Below, piece by piece: positions 1 to 8,657 of a DNA stretch of 31,980 nucleotides; position 1 is the first letter of the stretch, and every line of letters begins with the position of its first letter. The stretch comes from Palsa-872 sp036495195 (GTDB lineage Bacteria > Chloroflexota > Dormibacteria > Dormibacterales > Dormibacteraceae). The notes under the pieces are model-generated. The model had not been told where the DNA came from. It saw nothing but the letters and a program-made list of their open reading frames with translations, and did not search any database. The position numbers and the translations under genes are program-made. The stretch spans positions 1-31,980 of the forward strand of contig DASXNH010000203.1 in assembly GCA_036495195.1 (NCBI GenBank). Direction: 5' to 3'.

Positions 1-515
1 GAACGCTGATTCCCTGGCCATTCGTGATCTTTGCGGTGCTCGCCGTGGCGTTCATGTTTGTTCTGCACCGGACCTGGATCGGCCGCCAGATTTTCGCGAT
101 CGGTAAGAACAAGGAAGCCGCCAGGTACGCAGGAATTCAGGTCGCGAGGGTCAAGACTCTGCTGTTCGTCCTCTCCGGCACTCTCTCGGCGCTGGCCGGC
201 ATTGTGCTGACGGCCAGGTTGTCGAGCGCGCGGGCCGACAACGCTCAGGGCTTCGTGCTCGACGTTGTCACGGCGACGCTCCTGGGCGGGGTGAACATCT
301 TCGGCGGCGAAGGAACGATCGCCGGTGTCGTCCTCGCGATTTTCGTGATTGGTGTGTTGCGCAACGGGCTCACGCTGGCCGACGTGAGCCCAGACGTGCA
401 GAGCGTCGTGGTGGGGGCGCTCTTGATTCTCTCTGTTGCCGGCCCCACCGCCGTGCGCCGTATCAGGTCGGCTTGGTCGAGCCGGCGCCTTGTGCAGTCA
501 GCCAGCAATAGATAA
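1..515 (+). CDS. Sugar ABC transporter permease (RbsC/RhaP-Q type), C-terminal part
   Basis: The reading frame is open from the first base of the window, so the N-terminus lies upstream. About 170 residues are visible. They show hydrophobic membrane segments and the conserved cytoplasmic loop of carbohydrate (CUT2) permeases, with GRQIFAIGKNKEAARYAGI, followed by an LLGGVNIFGGEG segment near the C-terminal third. This family forms the membrane channel for ribose, xylose or rhamnose import. It precedes the binding-protein gene by 10 bases in the same orientation, and the genes that follow are rhamnose enzymes, so L-rhamnose or a related deoxy sugar is the likely substrate (inference). The ATPase subunit and any second permease must lie upstream of the window. 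Confidence 0.9.
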   Translation, partial: TLIPWPFVIFAVLAVAFMFVLHRTWIGRQIFAIGKNKEAARYAGIQVARVKTLLFVLSGTLSALAGIVLTARLSSARADNAQGFVLDVVTATLLGGVNIFGGEGTIAGVVLAIFVIGVLRNGLTLADVSPDVQSVVVGALLILSVAGPTAVRRIRSAWSSRRLVQSASNR

Positions 516-525
516 GGAGTTAGAG

Positions 526-1548
526 ATGCGGTTACCTAGAGGAGTACTTGCGTGGGCAGGAGTGGCAGCTCTTGCGCTGTCAGCCTGTGGAGGTGGTGGC
601 TCATCGAGCGCGAGCCCTGGCACCACGACGCTCAACATCGCGTTCCTGCCCAAAGCGGTCAACAACCCGTACTTCGATGTCGCGGCGGCTGGCGGGCAGG
701 AGGCCGCGACTGAGCTCAAAGGCACGTTCAAGCAGGTCGGGCCTTCCGATGCCACCGGCGCCGCGCAGATTCCGTTTATCCAGACCCTGACTTCGCAGAA
801 TGTAAGCGCGATCGTGGTGTCGGCCGACGACGCCAACGCCATCGCTCCGGCGCTCAAGCAGGCAATGGCAAAGGGAATCAAGGTGGTCGGCTACGACTCA
901 TCGCCCGCAACCGATGCCCGCAACGTGTTCATCAACCAGGCCGACATTAAGGGCATCGGCGAGGTCCAGATCCAGATGGTCTGCGACGAGATTCCCGGCT
1001 GCGCGGGCGAAATCGCCGTCCTTTCGGCGACCAGCACCGCGACCAACCAGAACGCCTGGATCGATGTTATGAAGAGCACCCTGGCCTCAAATCCGGCTTA
1101 CTCGAAACTTAAGCTCGTCAAGGTCGCGTATGGCAACGACGACCCGCAGGTGAGCACCACCGAAGCGCAGGGGCTGCTGACGGCCTATCCCAACCTCAAA
1201 GGGATCATCTCCCCGACCACAGTCGGTATCGCAGCCGCGGCCAAGGTACTCGAGGACACCCACAAGGCAGGAAAGGTGGCTCTGACCGGGCTTGGGACAC
1301 CTAATCAGATGCGTGCATTCGTCAAGGACGGCACGTGCAAAGAGTTTGCTCTGTGGAACGTCAAGGATCTCGGTTACCTCGCCTACTACACCGCGGCCTT
1401 GCTCGTGCAGGGCAAAATCAAGGGAACCTCGGGTGAGACCTTCACCGCCGGGCGTCTCGGCAGTTACACCATCGACAGCAACACAACCGTCCTGCTCGGC
1501 AAACCGTTCGTCTTCAAGGCCGACAACATCGACCAGCTCAACTTCTAG
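526..1548 (+). CDS. Sugar ABC transporter substrate-binding lipoprotein, probably rhamnose
   Basis: A 340-residue periplasmic binding protein of the LacI/RbsB-like type 1 fold. The start is the ATG at 526, because AAGGAG lies 6 bases upstream at 514-519; a longer frame from 436 only overlaps the permease. The N-terminus has a positively charged start, a hydrophobic stretch and the lipobox LSAC, so the mature protein should be lipid-anchored, followed by a Gly/Ser linker. The mature part begins with FLPKAVNNPYFDVAAAGG, the usual opening strand of sugar-binding proteins of this fold. It is the solute receptor for the permease just upstream. Rhamnose specificity rests on the operon, not on a residue-level argument. 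Confidence 0.88.
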   Translation: MRLPRGVLAWAGVAALALSACGGGGSSSASPGTTTLNIAFLPKAVNNPYFDVAAAGGQEAATELKGTFKQVGPSDATGAAQIPFIQTLTSQNVSAIVVSADDANAIAPALKQAMAKGIKVVGYDSSPATDARNVFINQADIKGIGEVQIQMVCDEIPGCAGEIAVLSATSTATNQNAWIDVMKSTLASNPAYSKLKLVKVAYGNDDPQVSTTEAQGLLTAYPNLKGIISPTTVGIAAAAKVLEDTHKAGKVALTGLGTPNQMRAFVKDGTCKEFALWNVKDLGYLAYYTAALLVQGKIKGTSGETFTAGRLGSYTIDSNTTVLLGKPFVFKADNIDQLNF

Positions 1549-1560
1549 TCGGAAAAATGT

Positions 1561-1593
1561 GGGCGGGAGGCCACCTGTGTGGCCTCCCCGCCC
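1561..1593 (+). other. Strong GC-rich hairpin between binding protein and rhaM
   Basis: A 14-bp stem is formed by 1561-1574 (GGGCGGGAGGCCAC) and 1579-1593, with a single bulged C at 1586 and a CTGT tetraloop at 1575-1578. It begins 12 bases after the binding-protein stop and ends 19 bases before rhaM. No T-run follows, so it is not a canonical intrinsic terminator. Hairpins in this position in transporter operons often protect the upstream binding-protein mRNA from 3' decay or cause partial termination; that role is inferred here. Confidence 0.7.
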
Positions 1594-1612
1594 TTCACAC
1601 AATGGATAGGGG

Positions 1613-1927
1613 ATGGAAAGAATCGCATTCATGATGCGAGTGAAGTCAGGCCAGGAGGAGGAGTATCGGCGGCGCCATGAGGCGGTTTGGCCGGCGATGC
1701 TCCACGCTCTGAAGTCTGCCGGCTGTCGCAACTACTCCATCTATATGAAAGGGCAGGATTTGTTTGCGTACATGGAGGTCGAGGATTTCCAGGCCTTCTT
1801 GAACCGCATGGCGGCAGCCCCGGACAGTGATCGATGGGAGGCGCACATGGCGGGCGTCATGGAGCGTGGAATCCTCCCCGAGACCGGTTTCCACGAGCGG
1901 CTGGTCGAGGTCTTCCACCTGGATTGA
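1613..1927 (+). CDS. rhaM: L-rhamnose mutarotase
   Basis: A 104-residue protein matching the RhaM family over its full length; the family is usually about 104 residues. It interconverts alpha and beta L-rhamnopyranose so that the isomerase receives the right anomer, and acts in the cytoplasm. The catalytic His22 (RRRHEAVWP) and Tyr41 (CRNYSIY) fall at the same residue numbers as in the E. coli enzyme, and the ferredoxin-like dimeric fold is consistent with the hydrophobic pattern. The start ATG has a purine-rich AGGGG directly upstream, unusually close. The gene sits 5 bases before rhaI, so the two are almost certainly co-transcribed. Confidence 0.95.
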   Translation: MERIAFMMRVKSGQEEEYRRRHEAVWPAMLHALKSAGCRNYSIYMKGQDLFAYMEVEDFQAFLNRMAAAPDSDRWEAHMAGVMERGILPETGFHERLVEVFHLD

Positions 1928-1932
1928 ACACA

Positions 1933-3102
1933 ATGGCCCAACCAGACCGCCAGTTGATCGAGCGGATAAACCGGCTCCGGGTCGAGACGCCGTCGTGGGG
2001 ATACGGGAATTCGGGAACGCGCTTCAAAGTCTTTCCGCAACCAGGCGCGGCGCGGACCGTGGAAGAAAAGCTTGCCGACGCAGGGCTGGTGCACAAGTTC
2101 ACGGGTATCTGCCCGACGGTCGCCCTCCACATCCCCTGGGATCGGGTGGAAGACTGGGACCACCTGAAGCAGGTGGCCTCGAGTCACGGCGTGGCGATCG
2201 GGGCTATCAATCCAAATCTGTTCCAGGACGACGAGTACAAATTCGGCAGCTTTTGCAACCCATCCGCTGCCATCAGGCGGCGTGCTGTCGACCACGTTCT
2301 CGAATGCATCGAAATCGCGGATCAGACGGGCTCGACCGCGATCAGCCTGTGGCTGGCGGACGGCACCAACTACCCGGGACAGGACGACCTTCGCGCTCGC
2401 GACCGCAGGCTGCGGGAGTGCATGGGCGAGGTCTACAACGCCTTGTCAGCCGGCATCAGGCTGCTGGTCGAGTACAAGTTCTTCGAGCCGGGCTTCTACA
2501 GCACTGACCTGCCCGATTGGGGCACCGCACTGGAGATCTGCACGGTATTGGGGCCGCAGGCCACCGTCCTGGTCGACACTGGCCATCACGCGCCGGGCGT
2601 TAACGTCGAGCAGATCGTCGCCCACCTGCTCGATCGGGGCCGCTTGGGCGGGTTTCACTTCAACGACCGCAACTACGCCGACGACGATTTGATCGTGGGG
2701 TCGGCGGATCCCTTCCAACTCTTCCTGATCTTCAATGAGATCGTGGCGGCCGGCGAGGCTGCGAACCAGGTGGCCTTCATGATCGACCAGTCGCACAACA
2801 TCGAGCCGAAGATCGAGGCGATGATCCAGTCGGTGGTCAACGTTCAAGTCGCGCATGCCAAAGCATTGCTCGTAGATCGGCCGCGATTGCAGGCGGCGCA
2901 GGAGTCTGGCGGCGTGCTGGCCGCGCACCGCGTGCTGACCGATGCGTACGAGACCGACGTGCGTCCGCTGCTGGCCGCGGCACGAACCGCACTTGGCCTG
3001 GATCCCGATCCGATCGTCGCCTTACGGCAAAGCGGCTACGCCGAAAGAGTGGCCAGGGAGCGTGGTCTCGCCTCCGCCGAATCTGGATACCCGGGGCCTT
3101 GA
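1933..3102 (+). CDS. rhaI: L-rhamnose isomerase, Streptomyces-type
   Basis: A 389-residue TIM-barrel isomerase converting L-rhamnose to L-rhamnulose. It resembles the RhaI subtype of Streptomyces and Pseudomonas stutzeri rather than E. coli RhaA. Likely metal ligands are seen in order: Glu in LLVEYKFFEPGF, Asp and His in VLVDTGHHAPG, His and Asp in GFHFNDRNYADDD, and Asp in MIDQSHNIEPK. The C-terminus is rich in Ala and Arg. The ATG at 1933, 5 bases after the rhaM stop, fits the family length; the open frame runs back to 1834 but only inside rhaM. No clear ribosome site precedes it, which suggests translational coupling. The stop is immediately followed by the kinase gene. Confidence 0.93.
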   Translation: MAQPDRQLIERINRLRVETPSWGYGNSGTRFKVFPQPGAARTVEEKLADAGLVHKFTGICPTVALHIPWDRVEDWDHLKQVASSHGVAIGAINPNLFQDDEYKFGSFCNPSAAIRRRAVDHVLECIEIADQTGSTAISLWLADGTNYPGQDDLRARDRRLRECMGEVYNALSAGIRLLVEYKFFEPGFYSTDLPDWGTALEICTVLGPQATVLVDTGHHAPGVNVEQIVAHLLDRGRLGGFHFNDRNYADDDLIVGSADPFQLFLIFNEIVAAGEAANQVAFMIDQSHNIEPKIEAMIQSVVNVQVAHAKALLVDRPRLQAAQESGGVLAAHRVLTDAYETDVRPLLAAARTALGLDPDPIVALRQSGYAERVARERGLASAESGYPGP

Positions 3103-3104
3103 GC

Positions 3105-4580
3105 ATGAACACGGCACGAATGGTGGCGGTCGACATCGGCGCTGAGAGCGGCCGGGTTGTGGCCGCCGCCTTCGATGGCGACTTGCTTTGGTTGGAAGAA
3201 GCCAAGCGATTCCCGAACATCCCGCTTCAAGTCGCCGGTTCATTGCAATGGGACACGGACCGGCTCCGTGAGGATGTCCTGGTCGGTTTGGGCGCCGCCG
3301 GCGACTTCCAGTCGGTGGGCATCGATACCTGGGGCGTCGACTTTGGGCTTCTGGATCGCTCCGGGAACCTGTTGGGCAATCCTTGGCATTACCGCGATGA
3401 GCGCACGCGGGGAATGATCGAAAAGGCCTCCGCAATAGTCCCGCGCGGCGAGATCTACCGGCGCACCGGCGTCCAGTTCCTCGAGATCAACACCCTTTAT
3501 CAACTACTCGCCATGGCCCTTGCCGGCGACGCTCGGCTCCGCGAGGCCGATCGCCTGCTCACCATGCCGGCGCTGATCGGCCGCTGGCTCACTCCCGACA
3601 GCGTCGATGAGTACACGGATGCGACGACGACGCAGTGCTTCGACCCGGTGGCGGGCGCGTGGGCCGTGGACCTTCTCGAGAAGCTGGGGATCCCGACCCC
3701 CATCTTCGGACAGGTGGTTCAGCCAGGCACGGTCCTCGGACCGATTCGAGAAGAGCTCGACTTCGGCCCTGCTGTCGTCGTCGCTCCAGGCACACACGAC
3801 ACAGCGTCGGCGGTGGCCGCAGTACCGTTCCAGCCCGGCCAGGACGCCGCCTACATCAGCTCGGGGACGTGGTCATTGGTCGGGTTGGAACTGGCGGCGC
3901 CGCTTATCAACGAAGCCACGCTCGAGGCCAATCTCACGAACGAGGGCGGCGTTGCCGGCTCTTCAAGGCTCTTGAAAAACGTGATGGGACTCTGGCTGTT
4001 ACAGGAATGTCGACGCGCCTGGACCGCAGCTGGCAGCGAATACTCGTATGAGCAGCTGCTGGCTCTCGCCGAAAAGGCGCCTCCATTCGTCGCGATCATC
4101 GACCCGGACGACGGACGCCTTCTGCGTCCCGGAAACATGCCGGCACAGCTCGTCGCGCTGGCCGCCGAGAGTCACCAGGCGCTGCCTTCCGATCCCGGTG
4201 CGATCGTCCGCTGCGTGCTGGAGAGCCTGGCCATGAAATACCGATGGACCATCGAGCGTTTGGAGTCGGTGACCGGCCGCAAGATCTCACTGATCCATGT
4301 GTTGGGGGGCGGGGCGCGCAATGGCTTGCTCTGTCAGATGACGGCCGACGCGAGCCACCGGCCGGTGCTGGCCGGTCCCGTCGAGGCGACGGCGATCGGA
4401 AACGTGATCCTGCAGGCCATGGCGCTCAAGCTGGTCGGCTCCCTCGAACAGGGGCGCGAGCTGGTGCGGCGATCGATCGAGCTGAACACATATGAACCGC
4501 GGTCAACAGAGATATGGACGCCGGCCTGGGAGCGTTTCAGTGCCGCACAGATGACGGCAGCTGAAAGGAGGATGGCATGA
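3105..4580 (+). CDS. rhaB: Rhamnulokinase (FGGY family)
   Basis: A 491-residue FGGY-family sugar kinase that phosphorylates L-rhamnulose to L-rhamnulose 1-phosphate with ATP. The N-terminal phosphate-binding motif VDIGAESGRV, the segment VGIDTWGVDFGLLD and the C-terminal HVLGGGARNGLLCQMTAD are characteristic of RhaB rather than of xylulokinase or glycerol kinase. The start is taken as the ATG at 3105, with GGGG 8 bases upstream. A TTG at 3099, overlapping the rhaI stop, is possible and would add two residues. The 3' end overlaps the aldolase start by 4 bases, indicating coupling. Confidence 0.93.
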   Translation: MNTARMVAVDIGAESGRVVAAAFDGDLLWLEEAKRFPNIPLQVAGSLQWDTDRLREDVLVGLGAAGDFQSVGIDTWGVDFGLLDRSGNLLGNPWHYRDERTRGMIEKASAIVPRGEIYRRTGVQFLEINTLYQLLAMALAGDARLREADRLLTMPALIGRWLTPDSVDEYTDATTTQCFDPVAGAWAVDLLEKLGIPTPIFGQVVQPGTVLGPIREELDFGPAVVVAPGTHDTASAVAAVPFQPGQDAAYISSGTWSLVGLELAAPLINEATLEANLTNEGGVAGSSRLLKNVMGLWLLQECRRAWTAAGSEYSYEQLLALAEKAPPFVAIIDPDDGRLLRPGNMPAQLVALAAESHQALPSDPGAIVRCVLESLAMKYRWTIERLESVTGRKISLIHVLGGGARNGLLCQMTADASHRPVLAGPVEATAIGNVILQAMALKLVGSLEQGRELVRRSIELNTYEPRSTEIWTPAWERFSAAQMTAAERRMA

Positions 4581-5230
4581 CGGAGTCGGAGCAGGCGCTT
4601 CGAGTGGAGTTGGTTAGGTATGCGAAACAGATGATCACGACCGGCCTGGTTCGCGGAACGTCGGGCAACATCAGCGCACGTGAGCCAGGTGCAAACAAGT
4701 GCCTCATCACCCCCAGTGGCGTCGACTACGACACGATGCAGCCTGAGGACCTCGTCCTGGTCGGTCTTGATGGTGAGCGAGACATGACACAGGCGAAACC
4801 ATCGGTCGACACGCCAGTCCACCTGGCCGTTTATCGTGCCCGCAGCGACGTCTCCGCCTGCATCCATACGCACTCGCTGTATGCAGCAGCTTTCTCGACC
4901 GTGGGTCGGGAGATCCCGGCGCTGATCACCGAATCCGCCGGCTACGTCGGCGGCGCTGTCCGTGTCATGGATTACGTTCCGCCGGCGAGTCCCGACACTG
5001 GCGATCAGGTGGCCGCCGGCTTGGGCCACGACCGCGCCGTCCTGCTGCCCAACCACGGAGTCATCGCAGTGGGTGAGACCTTGAAGAAAGCTTTTGGAGC
5101 GGCAATGGCGGTCGAGGAGAGTGCCAACGTCGCTTTTATCGCGCATCAGCTCGGCACACCAAAGCTGGTTCCGGACGGGGAGGTCGAACGGATGAACGAC
5201 TTCATCCATCACAAGTACGGGCAGCGCTGA
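4577..5230 (+). CDS. Class II aldolase (FucA/RhaD/AraD superfamily), probable rhamnulose-1-phosphate aldolase
   Basis: A 217-residue zinc-dependent aldolase-fold protein. By position in the pathway it should split L-rhamnulose 1-phosphate into DHAP and L-lactaldehyde. Zinc ligands His97 and His99 (IHTHS) and His160 (LPNHG) are visible, and so is the phosphate-binding GTSGNIS at 27-33. Spacing matches E. coli FucA exactly with an offset of 5. At the place of the catalytic FucA Glu73, however, this protein has Asp78 (KPSVDTPVH), the residue and context found in the epimerase AraD. So the exact reaction is not settled: aldolase by context, with an epimerase-like acid residue. The ATG overlaps the rhaB stop and the TGA overlaps the next ATG. 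Confidence 0.85.
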   Translation: MTESEQALRVELVRYAKQMITTGLVRGTSGNISAREPGANKCLITPSGVDYDTMQPEDLVLVGLDGERDMTQAKPSVDTPVHLAVYRARSDVSACIHTHSLYAAAFSTVGREIPALITESAGYVGGAVRVMDYVPPASPDTGDQVAAGLGHDRAVLLPNHGVIAVGETLKKAFGAAMAVEESANVAFIAHQLGTPKLVPDGEVERMNDFIHHKYGQR

Positions 5231-6021
5231 TGGCGAGCAACAACGGATGGCGTGACCTGACTTTCGAAGGCAAAACGGCAGTCGTTACGGGTGCCGCACG
5301 GGGCATCGGCCGTGCGGTGGCCTACCGGCTGGCTGGACTTGGAGCGCGAACGGTGATCTGGGACCTGGACGGTAAGCACGCCGAACGGGCAACCGCCGAG
5401 CTCACCGACCTCCTGCATGAGCAGGGTCGGAACCCACAAATCGAGTGGTCGGTGATCGACGTCACGGATCCTGATGCGGTGCAGAGGAGCATGGACAAGG
5501 TGGGTGAGGGCAAGGGAATCGACGTGCTGGTCAACAACGCCGGGACCACGAGCGTACAGAAGGTTGAGACGATGTCGCTCGACGTGTGGGAGCGCACGCT
5601 GCGTGTGAATCTCACCGCGACCTTCTACTGCTGCCGCGCGGCGATCCCGCACCTGCGCAGGCGGCCCGGAGCGGCGATCGTCAACATCTCGTCCAGCTCC
5701 GCGCTGGTGGGTGGGGGTGGAGGTGCGCACTACGCGGCTTCGAAGGCGGGCGTCGACGGACTGACGCGTCACCTCGCGCGTGAGCTGGCTCCCCATGTGC
5801 GCGTCAACTCTGTGCAGCCGCGCACCATCGACACCGAGCTCTTCCAGGCGCGATATGCGCACGCTCCGCTGGAGCAGGACAAGTTGCTCTCACAGATCCC
5901 GCTCGGGCGGATCGGACAGCCGGAAGACATCGCCGACGCGGTGGCGTTCCTGGCCTCCGACTGGGCGGCATACATCACCGGCCAGCTCATCCTGATCGAC
6001 GGCGGCCGGACTTACCAATAG
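5230..6021 (+). CDS. SDR-family NAD(P)-dependent oxidoreductase of the rhamnose operon
   Basis: A 263-residue classical short-chain dehydrogenase. The cofactor motif TGAARGIG lies near residue 20, followed by VNNAG near 100, a catalytic Ser in NISSSSA and the YAASK catalytic Tyr-Lys pair. The C-terminal segment ends in ITGQLILIDGGRTY, as is usual for the family. The start ATG shares a base with the aldolase stop (TGATG), so it is translationally coupled. In rhizobia and Bacillus an SDR domain is fused behind the rhamnulose-1-phosphate aldolase and oxidises L-lactaldehyde. Here the two activities appear as separate adjacent genes, so lactaldehyde dehydrogenase is the best inference; L-rhamnose dehydrogenase is an alternative. 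Confidence 0.88.
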   Translation: MASNNGWRDLTFEGKTAVVTGAARGIGRAVAYRLAGLGARTVIWDLDGKHAERATAELTDLLHEQGRNPQIEWSVIDVTDPDAVQRSMDKVGEGKGIDVLVNNAGTTSVQKVETMSLDVWERTLRVNLTATFYCCRAAIPHLRRRPGAAIVNISSSSALVGGGGGAHYAASKAGVDGLTRHLARELAPHVRVNSVQPRTIDTELFQARYAHAPLEQDKLLSQIPLGRIGQPEDIADAVAFLASDWAAYITGQLILIDGGRTYQ

Positions 6022-6046
6022 TCAAGGCAACCCTTCACGGAGGGCG

Positions 6047-7630
6047 CTAACCGATGTCTCGCCGCCTCAGTCCGCCGAGCCCGCCGAATATCGAGACCGC
6101 TGCCAGTGCCGTCAGCACGACAAGCGGCAGGACGGCCATGTTAGCGGCGGGTAGCGCCGGCGTGCGCTCAAATGGAGACAACTTCTGGACCCAGTCGGGA
6201 AGCCGGAGCACGACACCCAGCAGGCCGATCACAGAGCAGGCGGCGAGGATGCCCCACGCGACGTCGACCCACCGGGGCGCGAATCCGAAGACGATCACGA
6301 CCAACCCGATCATCAGCCATATCGCCGGCGCGTATACGACCGCGGCGCCCAGGAGCCGCGGCACGCTGCTCCACGGTCCACCCGCCATCGCGTAGCTCAC
6401 ACCAGTCGCCAGGCCGGCGACGGCGAGCAGGCCAACGCTCCCGGCGAGCGCGATCGTTAGATGACTCGCTGCCCAGCGCGATCGCGAAACCGGGGTCGCC
6501 AGCACCGGCTCCGCTCGCAGAGCCGACTCCTCGCTCCGCAAGCGCAGTGCAGACTGGATTGCGAACCCTGACGCGATGAGGGCCATGACGCGAAACGACG
6601 TCGCGAAGTAGGTGTCAGCGAGGTTCCCGATGCCCGCGCTGGCCAGCAACTCGGCCATCGCCTTGTTGTTGGCGACGAAGCTGTCGATGGTCGGAGCGAT
6701 CGAACCGTACGCGATCCCCGTTACCAGGACGCCACCGCCCCACCCGAAGAGGGCGCCTCGCTGCAGTCGCATGGCGAGGCCCAGCGGGTGACCGAGGCTT
6801 CGCGTCGCGACGATTCGTCCCGGGCGTGGCGCCACCAGCCCGGCACCGTAGTCGCGCTTGATCGCAAGGCGAAGCGCGACGGCGATCAGTGCCAGCGCCG
6901 CCAAGAGCAGGGGCAGCAGCGGCCACCACCTCTCGCCCGCGAATGGACGTGTCTTCTGCGCCAGCCCGATCGGCGAGAACCAGGAGACGGTGCCGTCCCC
7001 AATGTCCCCGACGATCCGCATCACGTATGCGAGTCCGAGGAGCGCGCCGCTCGAGCCATACACCACGCGGGTGTTTTGACTTATTTGTGCGGCGACGAGC
7101 GCCACTCCGGTGAAGAAGAGCCCCACCGCAGCGAACGAGGCGCCCAGCACGAGCGACCCGGCGGTCGGCAAACCCTCGGCGCTGAGGGCGGCGAAGACAA
7201 GCACGGCGACCGCAACGTTCATCCCCACCAGGGTGATCAGAGCCGCCAAAGCCGGGGCGTGAATGCCCACCGGCAACGAGCGGACGAGCTCGAGCCGCCC
7301 GGCCTCCTCGTCGCCTCGGGTGAGCCGGCCGATCATAAAGATGCTCATAAGGGCGACCACGACCATCCCTAACGCGCCGACCTGGAAGGCGATCTGCCCG
7401 CCGAGTGTGTCGAGACCCTGCGCTGGGCCATTGAAGGCAATGGCTCCGGCGTTTTGCTGGGTCGCCGCGGCGGCTTGATCGATCGACGCCTGCGTCGGGA
7501 AAAGTGACCTCACGCCAACTGCCGTGAGGAAGACCACGAGAGCAATCGAGACGACCCAGATTGAAATCCGTATGCGATCCCGTCGCAGAATCAGGCGGAT
7601 CAGCGCTCCGGTCCCGGTCAGATCGTTCAT
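6047..7630 (-). CDS. ABC exporter permease, polyketide-antibiotic exporter type
   Basis: A 527-residue integral membrane protein with about twelve hydrophobic segments in two similar halves, as in the TnrB3-like exporter permeases (COG3559). A cytoplasmic loop reads GRLTRGDEEAGRLELVRSLPVG, a conserved feature of that family, and a matching RLRSEESALRAEPVLATPVSR occurs in the second half, supporting an internal duplication. The gene overlaps the end of the ATPase gene by 4 bases on the same strand. Substrate cannot be read from the sequence; members export antibiotics or other hydrophobic compounds. It ends 25 bases from the end of the SDR gene, convergently, with no visible terminator hairpin. 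Confidence 0.88.
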   Translation of the reverse strand: MNDLTGTGALIRLILRRDRIRISIWVVSIALVVFLTAVGVRSLFPTQASIDQAAAATQQNAGAIAFNGPAQGLDTLGGQIAFQVGALGMVVVALMSIFMIGRLTRGDEEAGRLELVRSLPVGIHAPALAALITLVGMNVAVAVLVFAALSAEGLPTAGSLVLGASFAAVGLFFTGVALVAAQISQNTRVVYGSSGALLGLAYVMRIVGDIGDGTVSWFSPIGLAQKTRPFAGERWWPLLPLLLAALALIAVALRLAIKRDYGAGLVAPRPGRIVATRSLGHPLGLAMRLQRGALFGWGGGVLVTGIAYGSIAPTIDSFVANNKAMAELLASAGIGNLADTYFATSFRVMALIASGFAIQSALRLRSEESALRAEPVLATPVSRSRWAASHLTIALAGSVGLLAVAGLATGVSYAMAGGPWSSVPRLLGAAVVYAPAIWLMIGLVVIVFGFAPRWVDVAWGILAACSVIGLLGVVLRLPDWVQKLSPFERTPALPAANMAVLPLVVLTALAAVSIFGGLGGLRRRDIG

Positions 7631-8571
7631 GCTCGCCCGTCGCGTCTGAACTCCGCCTCCGTCGATCCGCGCTCCGGTTCTTTCGACAGTTCGTCCCCGT
7701 AATGCCGGAGGAACAGCTCCTCGAGCGTCGGCGGATGGCTCATCAGGCTGGTGACGCCAAGCTCGCCAAGCCGGCGCACGACGTCTCCGAGATGCTCGGA
7801 GTCGACGTCGAACCGGACCATCGAGTCGTGAACCTCGAGACCGTGAATTCCGGGGAGGCTGTTCAGCCCGGCAGCCGGCGCCTTCAGCTCGGCGATGATC
7901 GAGGTGCGCGTCAGGTGGCGCATCTCCTGCAGGGTTCCACTCTGCTCCGTGCGGCCCAACCTGATGATGCTCACCCGGTCGCAGAGGGCCTCGACCTCCG
8001 CCAGGATGTGGCTGGAGAGCAGCACGGTTCGGCCCTGGGCCTTAACCTCCCGGATGCAGTCCTGGAAGACGGCTTCCATCAAGGGATCGAGGCCGGACGT
8101 CGGCTCATCGAGGAGAAGGAGCTCGGCGTCGGAGGCGAGTGCCGCCACCAGGCCAACCTTCTGCCGGTTCCCCTTCGAGTAGGTGCGCGCCTTCTTGGTC
8201 GGATCGAGCTCGAAGCGCTGGAGAAGCTGGTCCCGCCGCCGCCAGTTGAAGTCACCCCGGAGCCGGCCGAGGAGATCGATGACCTCACCACCGCTGAGGT
8301 TTGGCCAGAGGCTCAGCTCGCCCGGCACGTACGCGAGACGGCGGTGCAGCGCGACGGCGTCGCGCCAAGGGTCACCGCCAAGAAGAGAGACGCTCCCGGC
8401 GTCGGCGCGAAGCAGGCCCAGCAGGATGCGGATGGTGGTGGTCTTGCCGGAGCCGTTGGGTCCGAGGAATCCGTGGACCTCGCCTGTCTCAACCTTCAGA
8501 TCGAGTCCGTTCAAGGCACGGGCGTGTCCGAAGTTCTTGACGAGCCCGGACACGACGATCGCCGGCGCCAT
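7627..8571 (-). CDS. ABC exporter ATP-binding protein (DrrA/CcmA type)
   Basis: A 314-residue ATPase that powers the permease encoded next to it. Walker A is GPNGSGKTTT, the signature is YSKGNRQKVGL, and Walker B is LLLLDEPTSGLDP followed by the switch His in LSSHILAEVEALC. The C-terminal 90 residues form the extra domain seen in DrrA-like drug export ATPases, ending in LEELFLRHYGDEL. The ATG at 8571 is the first in the frame and fits the family. A weak promoter, TTGTCC-17 nt-CATAGG on the minus strand, may lie in the 86-base gap shared with tag. Confidence 0.93.
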   Translation of the reverse strand: MAPAIVVSGLVKNFGHARALNGLDLKVETGEVHGFLGPNGSGKTTTIRILLGLLRADAGSVSLLGGDPWRDAVALHRRLAYVPGELSLWPNLSGGEVIDLLGRLRGDFNWRRRDQLLQRFELDPTKKARTYSKGNRQKVGLVAALASDAELLLLDEPTSGLDPLMEAVFQDCIREVKAQGRTVLLSSHILAEVEALCDRVSIIRLGRTEQSGTLQEMRHLTRTSIIAELKAPAAGLNSLPGIHGLEVHDSMVRFDVDSEHLGDVVRRLGELGVTSLMSHPPTLEELFLRHYGDELSKEPERGSTEAEFRRDGRA

Positions 8572-8657
8572 GCGGGAATCTTGGCACCGATGGGCCGTGG
8601 ACTCCTATGGCATCGCCGAGAGTGGGGGACAAGTCGTGTAATGGCGGGTGACATCCA

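Noticed and set aside
4334..5212. A 292-codon minus-strand frame opposite the aldolase gene
   Set aside because: The plus strand carries a recognisable class II aldolase with zinc ligands; the antisense frame shows no known domain.
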